From Branchiostoma floridae (Eukaryota; Chordata; Leptocardii; Amphioxiformes; Branchiostomatidae), in NCBI RefSeq assembly GCF_000003815.2, contig NC_049993.1:6690743-6754742 (forward strand): a stretch of 64,000 bases of DNA. The letters run 5' to 3'. A model generated the notes under the pieces. That model did not search any database. It was given only the letters and a program-made list of their open reading frames with translations, and was not told the DNA's origin. Shown in pieces: positions 25,473 through 36,800 of the stretch. Position 1 is the stretch's first letter. The number at the start of each line of letters is the position of its first letter. A program made the position numbers and the translations under genes.

Positions 25473-25521
25473 CAGAACCCAAGGACGTTATATCAGCCTG
25501 ATATAACGTCCTTGCAGAACC
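25473..25521. repeat. Perfect 35-bp palindrome flanked by 7-bp direct repeats
   Basis: Positions 25480-25514 form two 17-bp perfect arms (CAAGGACGTTATATCAG and complement) around one base. CAGAACC flanks it exactly on both sides (25473-25479 and 25515-25521), as a target-site duplication would. Confidence 0.9.
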
Positions 25522-25912
25522 TTAATGATAATAGGTTCTACCATGCATAGCGTCTTTGAGAAACCAAAATGCCAACGACTTGAGATGACTACGCCATTGC
25601 AAGGTGTTCAAGTTATTACTCATGGAAAGTAAATTTATCCGTCTGTCAACACGGTAACTCGAAAATACCTGGATGGCTGGTCTTAATACTTTGGTCCTGA
25701 CAAGACCTCGTTTACTTAAGGAAAAGATTACCAACATGTTGTCCACCGTTATCATATTGATAACCTTCCGCACTCTTGCCTTGAAGTCTGTCAGTGTCGC
25801 GAACGTTTCGGACGCGATCAGATATTTTTCATGGCACAAATCGACTGTTATTCGGCCTTTATAGGTAGCTATTTCTGTCGCAGGAACTTTGTCCGGAGTC
25901 AATACACAGTTG

Positions 25913-26036
25913 CTTCTACGCCGTCCGTAAACTTCAAAAGTTTCTACGCCGTCCGTAAACTTCAAAATTTTCTACGCTGTCCGTAAACGTTAAAATTTTC
26001 TATAAGTAATAAAACGCCGTCTGTAACCTTCAAAAT
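25913..26036 (+). repeat. 28-bp tandem repeat, three full copies plus a decayed one
   Basis: Units at 25913, 25941 and 25969 share TTCTACGCCGTCCGTAAAC and end in CAAAAT or AAAAT. A partial unit ends at 26036. The unit carries several CpG sites. Confidence 0.9.
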
Positions 26037-27494
26037 TTCCGTTACTTCTAGAAAAGGCTTTTCGTAAGTTTGATTAAGTCTCTTAAGGTTAAAAAATGAT
26101 GGACAAGTACTCCTAGTAAAACGGCTGCTTTGACAGCAACCATTGTGTCGCATTGACACTGACAACAAAGACCTACCTTACAGTAACAGTTAACGTTGTA
26201 GTGATATCTGTAGGAATGATGATATAGATACTTGTTGACGATCCCTACTTCTGGTGAAATTTAAAGTGCCAAGTGCAGACTGTACTTCTGGTGACATGTT
26301 TATCGTTATGTTTGCCGAAATTTATTGTATAAACGGCACCCGAAATCTTATACATTCGGATAACTTCCGAAAAGACGCTACACTTTGCCGCTATTACTAG
26401 TAATCTAAGGGAAATTGTACATAGTTAGACGATTTGAAATTGTCGCAATTAGCAAGTTATACTAGTGCTTTCTTTCTTCCTCTTCTTTCCCGTCCTTGAC
26501 AAATGTTTGTATATTGGAGCTTGCATCAGTGTGACCCACGTTGTCGAAAACAATGGAGGGTCGACATTCTTTTACATGTATGTCAAAGTCCTGAACATCC
26601 AGTCGAGTACCTAATTGTTAACGTTTTAAAGTCCAAGTACCGCCAGTTTAACCCTTTTGACGTTGTGTACGTTGGGTGTAACCGTACGCAGAACGGAACG
26701 GAACGTTAACTGTAAATGAATTAACAAATGTTATGCCATGTCGACGCAACACGTCCTGTCAGCATTTCCTGGCTTTCGGACGATTTTTTCTTCTCTCAGA
26801 AAAAAGGAAAGGCACTCCCAGCTGCCTAAAATATAACCTCCATTATCGTGAAGGATATTGCGTTGGCGAGTTTAGCTTATACAACAGCTGATTTAGATGT
26901 TTACTGTACTTTTATGTAGGACAAGGAAATGACTTCAGTATTCTAGGAAAAACGATGTATGGGACGGAATTTTTTATCCGTGTGCATGACGTAATTGTGC
27001 CTTTTGCTAAGCAACCACAGTGGCTCCTAAATAGTACAGGTATGACAAATGCTTTTATTTGTACCAACGTAATATGTAACCAATCGATTGGTTTGTCAAA
27101 AGTCCATTGTGAAGCCGTAACAATGCAATGCATTGGTTTGATTCAACACAGTTCAACCTATTGCAAACTGCGTACGTCCAACACCTGCAAAACTTTGTCG
27201 GTTCGGTAGTATCCGTTTGCCGAATATTTCAGTCAGAAGCGTTAAATGATAGTCTAGATGTGTTACGTTTGCTGAGTTTTTAACGAGTTACAATTAAGAC
27301 ACGTTTACACACTGTTCTTTGGTGGTGAAATGATCGTCCGAGTTCTTGAGGAAGGCAAACATAATCAATCATTTTACATTCTGGAATCAAAATCAGGGAG
27401 TTATGGATATGACTTATGGTTATGGATAAACTTTTGTCGTTGTGACGATAAGTCACAGACTTTGAACGGAAACCATATATGAATTGTTTGAGCC

Positions 27495-27803
27495 TTCAGA
27501 GCGGAATTATCTGTTCACCATAGTAACTGCAGGTGTGGCTGGGGCAAAGGTGAGGTGAGCTATGCTGCCGCTGTGTACATATACGTGCCCGACGTTTTTA
27601 TTGCAACATAATCAAGGAAACAACGCTCAAGAGTGTACGTGCCGGATTTTAAAGAAAGCAGAGCTACCGTCTAGATACGGCCACCATCTTAAAGGAAGTT
27701 ACCTACTTGAAGACTGAACACCTTGTACAGGTTACGCTAGCGGCACTCTTAAAGAAAGAATCGGCCCTTTGAGGAAGTAAAAGGACTGAAAAAAGGTGCC
27801 AAG
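27495..27803 (+). promoter_or_regulatory. Putative promoter / 5' UTR of the chitin synthase gene
   Basis: This segment lies directly before the start codon. It contains an inverted YY1-like motif, GCCACCATCTT, at 27680-27690, and a second, AAGATGGCGG at 27801-27810, that overlaps the ATG itself. That is a known arrangement of YY1 sites at animal start codons. The transcription start cannot be placed from sequence alone. Confidence 0.35.
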
Positions 27804-30800
27804 ATGGCGGGCAGAATGAGAAACATCCAGGAGGACCTCCACAACCAGCCACTGCTGGGTGAGCCCAAGGAACCCAAGTGGATGCAGAAGAAGCCTCAGC
27901 TCACCGTCACCACCGAAGGCGTGGTCAAGGAGGAGTCGTCCGACGTCACCGAGGTTCACATGTGTTTGAAGGTTCTGAAACTGCTGCTGTCCATCCTTGT
28001 TGGGTGCGCCCTGCTGGCTTGTCTGGTTTCCACGAAGGTTAGCACGATCATCATTGCTCAGTCTTTGGCTCATCACCAGAACTCATCTGAAGCAGTCCGC
28101 GGTAACAAGACTCTCTTCTTGTCCAACGCGACCAAAGTTACGACGGAAGACGTGAAGATGGGGACTGACGTAGTTGTGCTGACGATCATCATGATGCTGC
28201 CGTACCTGCTCACCTTCCTCAGGTGTGTCTGGAGAGGCAGGTGGGGCAAGAACACACCTTGGCCCACCCGGGAGGCACTGCTCTTTGTAAGTGCTCGTCT
28301 TTCTTTACTTTAGTACGTTTGAGTCCGATTGCTTATGCCATACAGAGACATGCCATACAGGGTCTCCGTTCATTCTATTCAAGCAGAGTTTCGGCTCCGG
28401 CAGTTTTTGACGTGTTTGACGTGTTTTTGTCAGCAGACATAAAGAAAGCCCTACAGAAACGCCTAAAACACGTAAAAAAGCCGGAGTTAAACCTCTGCTT
28501 GGAGAGTACACCTCTGTATTCCACCAATGGCGCGGTTAGATTCGTTGTTCTGTTCACGGCAGGGTGTTGTAGGACTTTGATTTTGATGGTAGAACAAATG
28601 CCGATAAGGATCTAAGACCTAGTAATGAAACCCATAACGTGTGACAAATGATGGAAAGATGACCGAGTAAAATAGGTCAAATCTAGATACAAGACGTCTA
28701 TGGGGAATCGTAGATTCCTCATCCCATAACCATCTCCACCAAGACCTCAGTTGTCACTTTCTTCATATTTCTCAAGAAAACGACATTCATACGAGCTTGG
28801 ATTATTGGATGGTATATCCAAAACAAAGGAGAGGTAATATAACCTTTGTTCCAAATTCCAAAGTAGTAATCGAACAAACGACGGTGGTCCTAAAATGTAG
28901 CTTTTAATATTTCCAGACTAGAAAAATGCCATTGGCAATAGAATGCTAATTTGGGTGTAACAAAGCTGGTAGAGACAACAATGACCATTTCACCCCCCGT
29001 GACTCACGTAGCAATGCCGTACTTGGTGTAATGTTTGTGGGCACACATTTCTATACAGACTAGCGTATTTGCTTTTCTTATCTTGCGCAAATGGATTATT
29101 TATTTCAGCTGTCCCTTTTTTATAAGTCACTATTTCCGGGTGGGACTTCCATCTAACTCCTTATTTTTATCTTCAGTCTGGAGAATATACTTCACATCTC
29201 ACCTAGTTACTGCACGAATTAGTTCTTTACAGTAGCGGTCGCAAGTCCAAACTCCAATGCCTCAAGCAAGCCTACGATCTTCGTCAGATAATTTTTTTCG
29301 CTTCTGTATTTTAACTGTTCATGGTAGTGAACAAGTACCTGCATATCACAATACGTCACATGAATACTCTATGGATGACATCTGAAACCCGTAAAATGTG
29401 AAACAAGAATGTGATAGAAACGAGCCTGGAAAAACAAAATGCCTGTAATGTAAATGCCTGTTATGTATAGCAAATGTTTTATAACGTTTTGAGAAGTTGC
29501 TCAGTCAAAAAAATATGGCGACAGGAAAATGAAGGTTGAAAAGAGGATTCTTGAATGTCACATAACGTTTAACATGTCGATTACTAGTATTGAACCCTTT
29601 TGATTAATCGATATCGGTAGGCACAAAACGGTTAACACTCGTGTATTTCGATCTTTTTGGGCATGTTATAACTCAACACAAGCTTGTTGTTTGTTCCTTT
29701 CAAAACGCGTTTATTGCGTACGTTTGTCTTTTTGTGGTCACAGTGGGGCGATCTCAATAAATGCTCCATCTTCATGTTACTACTTATTGTCAGAAAAACA
29801 TTTCAAAAGCAACAAATGGAGTGGTATAAAGAAAGCCAAAATTACACCGTTTCCTTGATTAAGAACGGAGAGGCACGGAGACGCAAAGTGCATTTCCATT
29901 CTTTTGATGAATCAGCCATATTTCCTGCTACTTTCGATGTCTTGCGGGAGCCAAAATTTCTCGTTTTTAAACGACGTAACATCAAAAGAAATTTCACCCC
30001 GACCTAGCACCAATCGCTAGTAGATATATTGTTTGCCTCGTGCCTGTATTTACCACAAAGAACTTCAAAAAAGCATGCGTGAAGATGCTCCAGTACTGAA
30101 ACAAAAATGGTGAGCGAAATATATGGGACCGTGCGTCTTTGAGAAATGACATCTGCTCCAAACAGACAGACCTGGTAACCATGATGGGGAACGATTATCG
30201 ATTAGCCTCTAACACCAGGTACCACATGTCGCTGGAAATAGTAGAAATTGGTCAACTAGACAGTTAACCAGAGGAGTTGGTCCGATCCGTATGTCGCAGT
30301 CGCAAATTGTAGTTTTCGTCCAAAATTGAACCAACTCATGATCTGGTGTGTTATCTGTCTATTTGCTCAATTTCTACTATTTCCAGGGGCATGTGGAGGT
30401 TATTCATTGATGACCCGTCCCGCTTTTTGTCTCGCAGGGTGTGATGACGGCCGTGTTGGAGGTGGTCGGTCTGACGATGTTCACGGTTGTGGTCATGTCC
30501 ACCGCCCGGAGGTCCCTCAGCATCGTCCTTATGAACAGCATCTTCCTCATCCCGGCCTTCGTGCAGATCATACGTCACTTCCGGGCAATAAAAGGATGCG
30601 CAACGACTGTAAGTACATTCATTTTGATTATTGCCTTCCTCTGCTTAAAAGAAATACGTCAAACCCAACCGGTCTAGATGTAGCCGACACCAGAATTCGA
30701 GTGGCCCCTTTCTTCAATAATGTTTATAACTTTTCATTGTCACATGTATGTCCCCTATGTTTCTACCAGCCTCCGTGCATGAACTTGCAAATAAACTTGT

Positions 30801-33800
30801 AATCTTTGGCCTTCATCGGGTATTTTGACCAACCCACGTACATGACGTCCATCATCCCCATATTGTCGATGTGGTTATCATCTCCGCGAAAATGGAGATA
30901 TTGAGACATTTTCATCGTTCGTTTGGTGTTGCACTCTAGTAAAATGTGCTAGCCTCCACCAGGTCTTCCTATGGCAGTACGGGGATGGTAGTATTCGGCA
31001 AAAATTTGGGAAATTGGCCAGAGGAGTCAGTCCATGCTTAGGTTCATGTTACCCGACTAACGTTAACTCCTCTGGTAGCAAAACGTCCCTGGCAAAATAG
31101 CCAGCGTAGTCAGTCTGGTAGAGACTACGTATTTGTTTGCTTTGATATCTGGAAAGAAAATCTATAGAAAATCACATTTTCTTCAACATAATTCTACTAC
31201 TAATAATAGATAAACCTTAATTAACGTTCATTCAAATGGACGACCGCTTACTGCCATACAAGGGCGTCACTACGCGGAAAGAAGTAGAACTGCAGCTCTC
31301 AGCACTCGGTTCCCAATGATGACAGGACGTCTTGAAGTACATCAATTGATTACTTCCTTAAATTTGTATTCTTTTTGCAAACCAACAGCTAAAAGAGGGG
31401 TGTAAGAAAGCTGGAAACCTACTGGGTAATACTCTGTCCATGGGGCTGGCATTTTTGTCACTGGTGGTGGTGGTGTATTTGGAATCATTATCAAATGAAG
31501 GTATGTATTGTAGTAATCTCTTTGTTTGTTTGTTTATTTTCAAACGCCTATTCAGTTTTGATAAATTGTTTTTCAATAGGGCCCAGTTACACATATACAT
31601 ACAAGGAAATAAAAAAAAAACATTACAGAGAAAATAAATAGACATACACATCGGAACATATAAGTACAAATAAGACATGAAAGACGGCAGACAAATCAAA
31701 ATCATAATCCATAAATCCGGTTCAAGTCAACAGATCAGGAGGTCAGAGGTCACTGCTGAGAATGTGTATGGTGTTTTAGAGCTGATTAACTTCAGGGTTG
31801 GAACTTCAGCTGGTAGTGAGTTAAAGTGTTTAGCACCTCTGTAGGCAAATGTATGTTGTCCTGTTGTAGTCTTGAAAAAGGGTTTGTATCTTAGTTATAT
31901 TGTGTTACATTTTTCTGTTTGCTCCTTTGGTGGGTGTGAGAAACTGGCAAAATCTTTCCATGGAATGGTCTCCAAACAGGTAGCAGTCGGGCAAAAGTAC
32001 AAAACACTGGGCTGAGCAAATATGCAAACAAGTTTTGCTACTAACGTTTTATCTGCTTAAAGATTATGCATTTTAGCATTTCATCATTTTATGGCCTAGA
32101 TAACCAAGGAGGTCTCAAAGTTTTTCACACAACATTGGAACATTAACAAACATGCCATTGTGATAAAAGACACAAGACACTGGCATTTGACACAGCTTAT
32201 GGAAGTGCATACTTTTTAAATTTTTCCATGCCTGCGTAGTTGCATCACCCTTTAGAGGGGAATAACTCGGGAATGGGTTGACGGATCTTAATGATATTTG
32301 AAATGTAGATAGCTTCAGAGATGCCTTACATAATTAAATGCTAACGATGCAAATGAAGGGTTAATTTACATAATTATTTACAGATTGGACAGTACAGCTT
32401 ACGATTCCTGTGTCACTGCTGTGCCTGTCCTTCGCGTGGCTGCCAACGTTCCAGGAGGTGCAGACGATCCATGCCTTGGATGATGATGATGATGAGGACA
32501 AGCCCATGGACAGTGAGGCTGCACCAGGGGCACAGCAGGAGGACATGGTCCTGAGGATGCCCACTACGACTACCTACAACCGCTTGAGGCAGAGTCGTAT
32601 CAGCACCACCATGAGGTAAACATGAGAATGATTAACGCTCGGTCACCTTTATCCGCCAATAACCTATATTCAGTTTGTTTAAAAGCAGGATATTTGGGGA
32701 TATTTCAAACTGCAATATTTTTAGAAGATGATTTGCAACTTAAAACCACCGTCCGTCGATTTGATATATTCAGACAGGTTATCCAGCGAATAAAGGTGAA
32801 CTAGCATTATAGGTTTGCCATAATGTCATAAGTATGATATTTCATCGGACGTTTAGTAACATATGTTGTGATAAGATGAACTTGTCATAACTTTTATATA
32901 CAAGTGCATTTTATTTCCATCAAGAAACCAAGACATTCATCCGTCACAGTTACTGTAGCATACTATTGAAGTCCACCTATAGGCTAAATTTTCCAGTTAA
33001 TTCATTTACTTTTCTCAGGATTCCAGAACTATATAAGGGGACATGACATTTTCACATTGTTTCAATTTCGTAGTTGTAACAGGTCTGATAAGCTGTGTTA
33101 AACATGATTCCTACAGGAAACTGTCGACCTTAGCGCCACCAGTGCGAACCCAGGCAGAGATACCTGAGGAGCTGGCCCCAGAAACTACTCAAGCAGTGAT
33201 GGACATCGATCCACTTCCTGTGGAAAGTGCCAGGTGGCGCTGTGGCATCATCACCAACTTGCTGAAGCTGCTCCTGACCTTCCCGATGGTTCTGCTGTGG
33301 TACGTCGTTTTCCTGAAAGGTGAGGACTTAATTCTGTCTTGATTCTTAATTAGGAGGCAGGGGGACGGGGCAGATGATCCACGCATGCCTGACCTTAAGT
33401 CTCGTGTTCTCTCGCGAGATTGAGACTAGGTCATTCCCCGTGACGAAGATTTGCTGCTAGACATGGAAAATTTTGGAGGTATGTACTTTACCTTTACAAA
33501 ACAGTCACTGATTGAAGAAAATTGGATTAACTTAATTCTGTCTGACTTATGAGATAGTGGCATGTGTGGCCAAGTTGATTCCAGCGATTGTTGACTTCCT
33601 TAAAGCCTGAATCACACTTCAAGCAAACGCCAACTTAATTTGTGAATTGACTGGTGCTCACCGACCTTCAAAATTGCCAAAGCATCGACCATATTTTTTG
33701 CTGAAATTCCCCAAAATTTAAGACTTCTGTTAACATGTCATCTATGTAAATAGAAAATGTTCACTAGTGTTACTTCCATGTTGCTACAATTTGTAGATAT

Positions 33801-36800
33801 AGTTAAATTTGCACCAGAAAAGTATGTTAGAGAAAGATACCATAACATGTAATACAATGTATTTGCTTCTGTTTTTTTTTCACACACACAGGTAACCTAA
33901 ACACATTCTGGTTCCACTCCTATGAGGTATATGATGGCATTACCAAAGACAACAGTATTTTGGTATCCTTCATCGTGAACCTGTCGGCGGGTTTCGGCGC
34001 CAACCTGCTGGCCTGGATGGCGTGCTCCATCAGGATGGACGTCATCGGTTTTGTCGTGCCGCTCCTGTTGTCTCCTGTAGCCACAGCACTGTACACCTAC
34101 ATCGAAGAATTGTGTCTTCTTCCACTCTATGGACTGAATTCTTATAAGGTTTGATGGTGTTGTGTTTTTCTCTCTCTGTAACAGAACAATTTGTGACCAA
34201 CAGTCAGCAGCTAGCCAGTCATTCTCAGACTTTCTAAATACAGTAGAAGCCAGTTAAAGGGGCATTCCACTCCACACGGGAGTGTTATTTTCCGATAGAT
34301 ATTAATTTTAGGAAGTGATAACTGCATACTACTTCACATTATACGATAAAGTACCCAGTTGCTCCACATGCCTCAAAAGCATTCAGTCTTCTACTAAACT
34401 CCCCAAGTACCCTCTGATTGTTTTAATCCTATGGCTGAATACAATGCAAAACTTTTAGGTAAGGTTTCAAAACTAATTTCAGGTTTGCTAAGAAATCTCG
34501 TCTTGTTCTTGTATTTTTTGCTATCTTATGAGCAATTTGCCTTCTCGGTGTGCTTAGCGTACGTCATTTATTCCGAAAATATGTACGATAAACAAAGTGT
34601 CTATGCGTATAGGGAATGCATGGGTAGGGTCTGCATGGGTTTAGTGAGTGTCATTATTGTTTTATAAATACACATCACGTAATTCATCCCAAGGTGATTT
34701 TTTTTTTTTACTCAATGGTCACCACGTAACAAGGCCTGAAGGCCACTCAAGGTTACGGGTTACATGATTGTAACTGTAACAGCAACTCTTCGCCCTAGGT
34801 CAGAAACATCATGATTGAGACCAGCCCAATTGCTCACTATGAGTGAGGACTATCTGACCCAATAGACGAAGCAGGGGTTACGAGGGCTGCTCGGGAGATT
34901 CCCTACCCCTATTTTGGCCGGAATGGTTTGATCCGCTCGGAAGGATGTTCGCACATGTGGCGGGTTCTTTAACGTGCATAGGGTATGGCTCTCCCCATAC
35001 ACGGGACCTCCATTTAACGTCCTATCCGAGGGACGACTCATTTTTCACTTGAGTAAAGTGAGGAAAGTCGTGTAAAGTGCCTTTCCCAAGGACACAAGAC
35101 CGGCAACACGGCAAGCGGATTCGAACCGGCGACCTCTCGGTCACGGGCCGAATACACTACCACTGTGCTACGCGGCCCCACGTAGAATTCCACAAATTTC
35201 AGCTGATTGTGTATTCATTGACACATTATCTATTGGAAAACAAGACTCCCTTCTGGAGTGAAATGCCCCTTTAATGGCACAACGGATTATCGCACATTTC
35301 TGTTAACTACACGGAATTCTCAAATCCCAAACCGGTGTGGTCCAATAAGACAACTTCGCATTATTGCACCAACTGGATAATTGCACGAAATTCCCTGGCA
35401 AATAGGCGGTGCAATTAAGCGGCTTCTATGGTACTATGTGAACATTATATAGCAATAGATGCAAAACAAGGTTTGATGGTGTTGTGTTTTTTCCTCTCTG
35501 TAACAGAACAATTTGTGACCAACAGTCAGCAGCTAGCCAGTCATTCTCAGACTTTCTAAATACTATGTGAACATTATATAGCAATAGATGCAAAACAACA
35601 CAGTTAATTGCGACCCAATTACACCATATTGTATTCTGTTAAGTGCTCTGCTACACTTCAGTGCAATGCTGTTTGGAGGTTAACTGGTCGTCAAGAAGTC
35701 AGGTCGTGAAAGAAGAAGTATAGAAAAAAACAAAGGCAAGGTATATTTAAAAGGCAAAGTAACGTTATATGTAAACTGAAATATTTCTTATGCTGCCAGG
35801 AGATGCCTCCCATGATGTGTGAAGCAGGTTTATTTGCAACCAATAACGAGACATCATCGACCACAACGGATAACCAAGAGATGACCTACAGCCCGCAGTG
35901 GTATGTGGATCTGTTCGTCATTATTGGCCTGTACATCGCCATGGTGATCACCTCTGTGCGGTACCTCTTCAGGAGCACTGCTACCATCATGGAAAAGGAA
36001 GAAAAGGTGTGATGGCCACTTGACTCCTTGCAATTTGTACTCCTGTTTTTCTCCATTGACACTGCATCTCCAAAATCAGCTGCAGGCATTGCAGTTAATT
36101 GTTTCTTTACTGTATACTCTGCAATACCCCCAATATACATGTACAGATGTATATATAAAGCTAGTTCACCTTAATCCGTGCTTGATTCGATGTTTAAAAA
36201 AACTAGGTATTTAGAGATTTCAGGTCAACGGCATTGGTTTCAAATGTCAACATTTTCAAGATATTGTAATGTGAAACTACCTGTCATCGACTTAATGATC
36301 CCCAAAGACCCAATTTTTATACACAACGGATATAGGTTACCCTTCGGATAAAGGTGAACTAACGTTACCCATATAATGCGATACAAGTTAGCTATAAAGA
36401 GTGTTGCACAAGGAAAGTTAAGCTGTGGCCCATTGTGTACTTCTTAATTTAACCCTAAGGGTGTACATGTATGTCTGTATGTGTATCTAACCTTCATGTT
36501 GCAAAGCAGAAGTCTGCCATCACCATCTAATGTTGAATAGACTAGACAATATGCCCCTGTTACAATTTCATTGAGCCTGCATATAATCACAACACCTGTC
36601 CTAATCTTAACTCCTGGGGAAAATTAGCTTATCGTTAATTCTAAGTTGACCAACGTTTATGACATCCAGGTAATTCAAATAGAATTCACTCTTCTTAGAA
36701 GCATTCTAGTGACACTGAAGACTAGTGGCGGATGTCACTGGAAACGTCCAGAAGTAATTCTCTGTGTTGCATTCAATTGTAGAGATGGACTTGTATTTCA

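Larger units (their letters stand above)
24441..27494. other. Intergenic region between KANK and chitin synthase
   Basis: No gene is supported here. From about 25.5 kb the sequence carries clearly more CpG dinucleotides than the KANK 3' UTR. It holds a foldback element, a perfect palindrome and a 28-bp tandem repeat (listed separately). A 147-codon open frame on the minus strand at 25522-25965 has no recognisable domain and overlaps the tandem repeat. Confidence 0.6.
27804..36006 (+). other. Chitin synthase exons 1-7: N-terminal membrane block
   Basis: Exons 1-7 (residues 1-555) encode a short cytosolic start, then about ten hydrophobic segments, for example residues 55-76 and 122-140, plus further ones in exons 2, 3, 4, 5, 6 and 7. 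An Asp-rich loop (DDDDDED, exon 4) comes from a GAT microsatellite. Intron 1 and intron 2 hold only repeats; intron 6 holds a nested transposon. Confidence 0.8.

Noticed and set aside
25522..25965. 147-codon open frame on the minus strand
   Set aside because: No recognisable domain, starts inside a 28-bp tandem repeat and has no supporting splice or promoter context; probably chance in CpG-rich intergenic DNA.
35108..35178. Possible functional tRNA gene (minus strand)
   Set aside because: Good A and B boxes but abnormal anticodon loop, SINE body attached and embedded in a transposon.
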